Notes under the pieces: model-generated
Told to the model about the DNA's origin: nothing
What the model saw: only the letters and a program-made list of their open reading frames with translations
The model's database searches: none
Made by a program: the position numbers and the translations under genes
Shown: positions 16,123 to 17,887 of the stretch, in pieces
Layout: every line of letters begins with the position of its first letter
Position numbering within the stretch: the first letter of the stretch is position 1
Source: Actinomycetota bacterium
GTDB lineage: Bacteria; Actinomycetota; Actinomycetes; Streptosporangiales; Streptosporangiaceae
Direction: 5' to 3'
NCBI GenBank assembly: GCA_003168295.1
Contig: PMST01000001.1
Location: forward strand, 1 to 17,887
Length of the DNA stretch: 17,887 bases

Positions 16123-16917
16123 ATGAGTGTCGGCGAGCGGGAAATAGTCCAGAGTAGAAGTCATGGCGTGAATCTTCCCGAACCGTGGCGGTCGGCGCAC
16201 GTGATTGTGGTGCTGCCGACCTATCAGGAAGCGAACAACCTGTCTAAGATCGTCGGAGTCCTGATGGAGTCGCCGTTGTCGGGACTGCGGGTCCTGGTCA
16301 TCGACGACAACTCTCCAGATGGAACTGGACAACTAGCAGAGCGGCTGGCCGACAAGTACGGCAGGCATCGCATCGGGGTTGTGCATCGCCCGGGCAAAGA
16401 GGGGCTGGGCCGGGCTTACCTGGACGGGATGTCTCGAGCAATCAGAGAAGGGGCGGAGTTCGTCGTCCAAATGGACGCGGACCTTTCACATAGCCCTGAG
16501 CACCTACCGGGTATGCTCGGCACCCTCCTATCTGCGGAGGCCGATGTAGTGATCGGCTCCCGCTACATCGTCGGCGCCAGCGTGGCTAGGGACTGGCCGT
16601 GGCACCGCAAGGTCCTGTCGGCATTCGCCAACGCGTACGTGCGGATGCTGCTCCGTCTGGGCGTCAGGGACGTAACGGCTGGTTACAAGATGTGGCGGTC
16701 CACCGCTCTGCAGGCGATCGGCCTCGGAAACGTCCGGAGCAACGGCTACAGCTTCCAGGTCGAAATGAACTATCGGGCACGGCTGCGCGGCCTGAAGGTC
16801 GTGGAGTTGCCGATTCACTTCGCTGAACGCGAGGCTGGCGAGTCGAAGATGAGCTTTAAGGTGCAACTGGAGTCCGCAGTGATGCCGTTCAAGCTTCGCC
16901 GCTTTGTGCGTGGCTGA
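16123..16917 (+). CDS. Polyprenol-phosphate mannosyltransferase (DPM1/Ppm1-like GT2)
   Basis: A 264-residue soluble GT2 enzyme without membrane helices, as in eukaryotic DPM1 and the catalytic part of actinobacterial Ppm1. Motifs are complete: VVLPTYQEANNL, VIDDNSPDGTG (aspartates 61-62), VVQMDADLSH (DAD 118-120), VIGSRY, DVTAGYKMWR (183-192), SNGYSFQVEMNYRA, and the closing AGESKMSF. The expected reaction is transfer of mannose from GDP-mannose to polyprenyl phosphate; UDP-glucose as donor is possible. The product feeds GT-C enzymes outside the membrane, such as the one at 11332. GGAGGGG lies just before the ATG. It is separated from the operon by the dehydrogenase fragment and 118 nt, so it probably has its own promoter. 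It is the only undamaged DPM-like gene of three related GT2 genes in the window. Confidence 0.87.
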   Translation: MSVGEREIVQSRSHGVNLPEPWRSAHVIVVLPTYQEANNLSKIVGVLMESPLSGLRVLVIDDNSPDGTGQLAERLADKYGRHRIGVVHRPGKEGLGRAYLDGMSRAIREGAEFVVQMDADLSHSPEHLPGMLGTLLSAEADVVIGSRYIVGASVARDWPWHRKVLSAFANAYVRMLLRLGVRDVTAGYKMWRSTALQAIGLGNVRSNGYSFQVEMNYRARLRGLKVVELPIHFAEREAGESKMSFKVQLESAVMPFKLRRFVRG

Positions 16918-16953
16918 CTTCGGCGCTTCGCGTACCGGAGGGTTTAATCTTGA

Positions 16954-16990
16954 CGTCCCCGGTACCGACAGCAAATCTCTGCCGGGGACG
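16954..16990 (+). terminator. Hairpin downstream of the DPM1-like gene
   Basis: CGTCCCCGG (16954-16962) pairs perfectly with CCGGGGACG (16982-16990) across a 19-nt loop, starting 37 nt after the stop codon. No T-run follows, which is common for actinobacterial terminators. The role is inferred. Confidence 0.5.
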
Positions 16991-17086
16991 ACAGTCCTAC
17001 CTGGGTTCCGTAGCTCCTGGGTGCCGCAGCCGTGTAGCGCGATAGTCGGCGAATCCGGGGTTTGACGTGCCGAAATGTGCCGGTTC

Positions 17087-17527
17087 CTAGCTGGAGGGCG
17101 TGTATTTAGGCTGGGCTTTTCCGCTGGTCAGCGGGTTGCGGCTGGGGTGAGCTGGTAGATCTTCGGGGGCGGGTCGACAGCGAACTCGGCGAGGATGGCG
17201 GCCCGGGCGTCGGTGATCTGGGTGAGCTGGCGGAAGGTCCCGGCGGGGCCGGTCAAGGTGCCGATTTACGCCCTCGCCGTTGTCCCGCCGCACGCGGAGC
17301 CGGTTTGCCAGATCAGCCAGCGCCAGCAGGCCCGCCGTCGTGAACGGGCACCGTGCCGCCGCGATCACCACGAACGGGTCCGCCGGCGCCACGTCGGTCC
17401 AAGCCGCTGGCAGCGAGAACAGCTGCCCGGTGTCGTCGTGCAGGTGGACCCGGTCCTCACCCCAGTTCTGCCGGTAGGCGACGAACTCGAAGTCCCGGCC
17501 ATGCAGAGGGTGCAACGGGTGCGTCAC
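17087..17527 (-). CDS. DUF5372-like protein with aberrant C-terminus
   Basis: The first 78 residues or so (THPLHPLHGRDFEFVAYR, NWGEDRVHLHDD, LFSLPAAWTDVAPADPFVVI, LLALADLANRLR) match what I remember as DUF5372, a short family of unknown function found next to transposases and integrases in actinobacteria. The name is from memory. The remaining 65-70 residues are Arg/Pro-rich and look like out-of-frame translation, so the true protein probably ended near residue 80 and the original stop has been lost. It starts at GTG 17527 and is divergent from the recombinase fragment 45 nt away. No clear ribosome site is seen. It is most likely part of a decayed mobile element. Confidence 0.55.
   Translation of the reverse strand: MTHPLHPLHGRDFEFVAYRQNWGEDRVHLHDDTGQLFSLPAAWTDVAPADPFVVIAAARCPFTTAGLLALADLANRLRVRRDNGEGVNRHLDRPRRDLPPAHPDHRRPGRHPRRVRCRPAPEDLPAHPSRNPLTSGKAQPKYTPSS
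17128..17265 (-). pseudogene. Short fragment, possibly the tail of a transposase
   Basis: A 45-codon stretch after an in-frame TAA (17268-17266) reads AGTFRQLTQITDARAAILAEF, then PPPKIYQLTPAATR and a stop at 17130-17128. It looks like true coding sequence, with GC-rich third positions and a plausible helix, and recalls the C-terminal ends of some actinobacterial transposases. I cannot name the family. It overlaps in another frame the nonsense-looking second half of the DUF5372-like gene, which suggests a frameshift or fusion between two mobile-element genes. Confidence 0.3.
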
Positions 17528-17571
17528 CCGGACACGTCGGTACCGATCGCGCGGATCGGGTGTAGTTGACG

Positions 17572-17887
17572 ATGCGGGGTAAGCTGCTCACCGAGCGGAT
17601 GGTGGCCATCGATGAGGAAACCCTCGAGATCATCGACCGGATCGTCGCCAACCGATCGGCGGGGCGGTCGCTGCGCCACCCGCGCACCGGCAAGCTGGCC
17701 GACTTCCTGCTCACCCACCAGGGCCGCCGCGTCTCGGCGGACACGCTGCGCGAGGAGCTGCAACGACCTGCCGCCGAGGCGGGCCTGGACGGCGTGGTGC
17801 CCCACCAGCTCAGGCACATTGTTCCCGCTACCGGTTACGAAGGAGGCGTGCCGCTGCCCTACATCCGCGACATCCTCGAGCACATCG
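17572..17887 (+). pseudogene. 5'-truncated tyrosine recombinase, 3' end outside window
   Basis: An open frame from ATG 17572 to the window end shows the C-terminal catalytic part of a phage-type integrase. GKLLTERMVAIDEETLEII matches the strand pair before the catalytic core, FLLTHQGRRVSADTLREEL follows, and VVPHQLRHIVPATGYEGGVP contains the HxxRH box. PYIRDILEHI occupies the place of the LGH box, with H kept. The N-terminal core-binding domain and the first catalytic arginine are missing; an in-frame TAG at 17563-17565 precedes the fragment. The box after HQLRH is unusual (IVPATGYEGG, where relatives have a TxATxxxxxG pattern). The nucleophilic tyrosine would lie beyond the edge. It is probably a remnant of an integrative element together with the neighbouring DUF5372-like gene. 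Confidence 0.65.

Noticed and set aside
1..17887. tRNA, rRNA, CRISPR array or riboswitch
   Set aside because: I saw no regularly spaced repeats and recognised no tRNA, rRNA or riboswitch. A covariance-model search would be decisive.

Overview
The window looks like an accessory exopolysaccharide locus from a high-GC actinobacterium. The evidence is the GC-rich codon use of several genes, frequent GTG starts, the transposase and integrase types, and protein sequences that resemble actinobacterial families. I cannot name the species. Base composition is patchy: 42 of 60 bases are G/C at 12061-12120 in the plus-strand operon, but only 28 of 60 at 4441-4500 in the minus-strand module. The locus therefore looks assembled from more than one source.

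Left part (1-6.1 kb, minus strand, read right to left). A truncated nucleotide-sugar dehydrogenase end lies just upstream of an intact hyaluronan-synthase-like GT2 enzyme. The GT2 gene overlaps by 16 nt a 1123-residue membrane-anchored protein that joins a heparinase II/III-type lyase to a degenerate polysaccharide deacetylase-like domain. A LamG lipoprotein follows and runs off the left edge. Together they look like a module that makes, trims and binds a uronate-containing polymer.

Middle (6.1-11.3 kb). This is a decayed zone. It holds a complete IS4-type insertion sequence (6620-8709, with inverted ends and a matching target duplication), a galE-like epimerase broken by two frameshifts and an internal deletion, and two glycosyltransferase remnants (10.2 and 10.6 kb).

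Right part (11.3-16.9 kb, plus strand). A tight three-gene operon encodes a GT-C membrane glycosyltransferase, a cellulose-synthase-like GT2 and a secreted GH26-like hydrolase: a second synthase-plus-hydrolase module. It is followed by an N-terminal fragment of a UDP-glucose dehydrogenase and an intact polyprenol-phosphate-mannose-synthase-like enzyme. The latter could supply a lipid-linked sugar donor to the GT-C enzyme.

Right edge (17.1-17.9 kb). Remnants of another mobile element are present: a DUF5372-like gene, a short fragment that may be a transposase tail, and a 5'-truncated tyrosine recombinase that runs off the window.

The most interesting content is the lyase/deacetylase fusion and the two differently built synthase-plus-degrader modules side by side. 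No tRNA, rRNA, CRISPR array or riboswitch was recognised.
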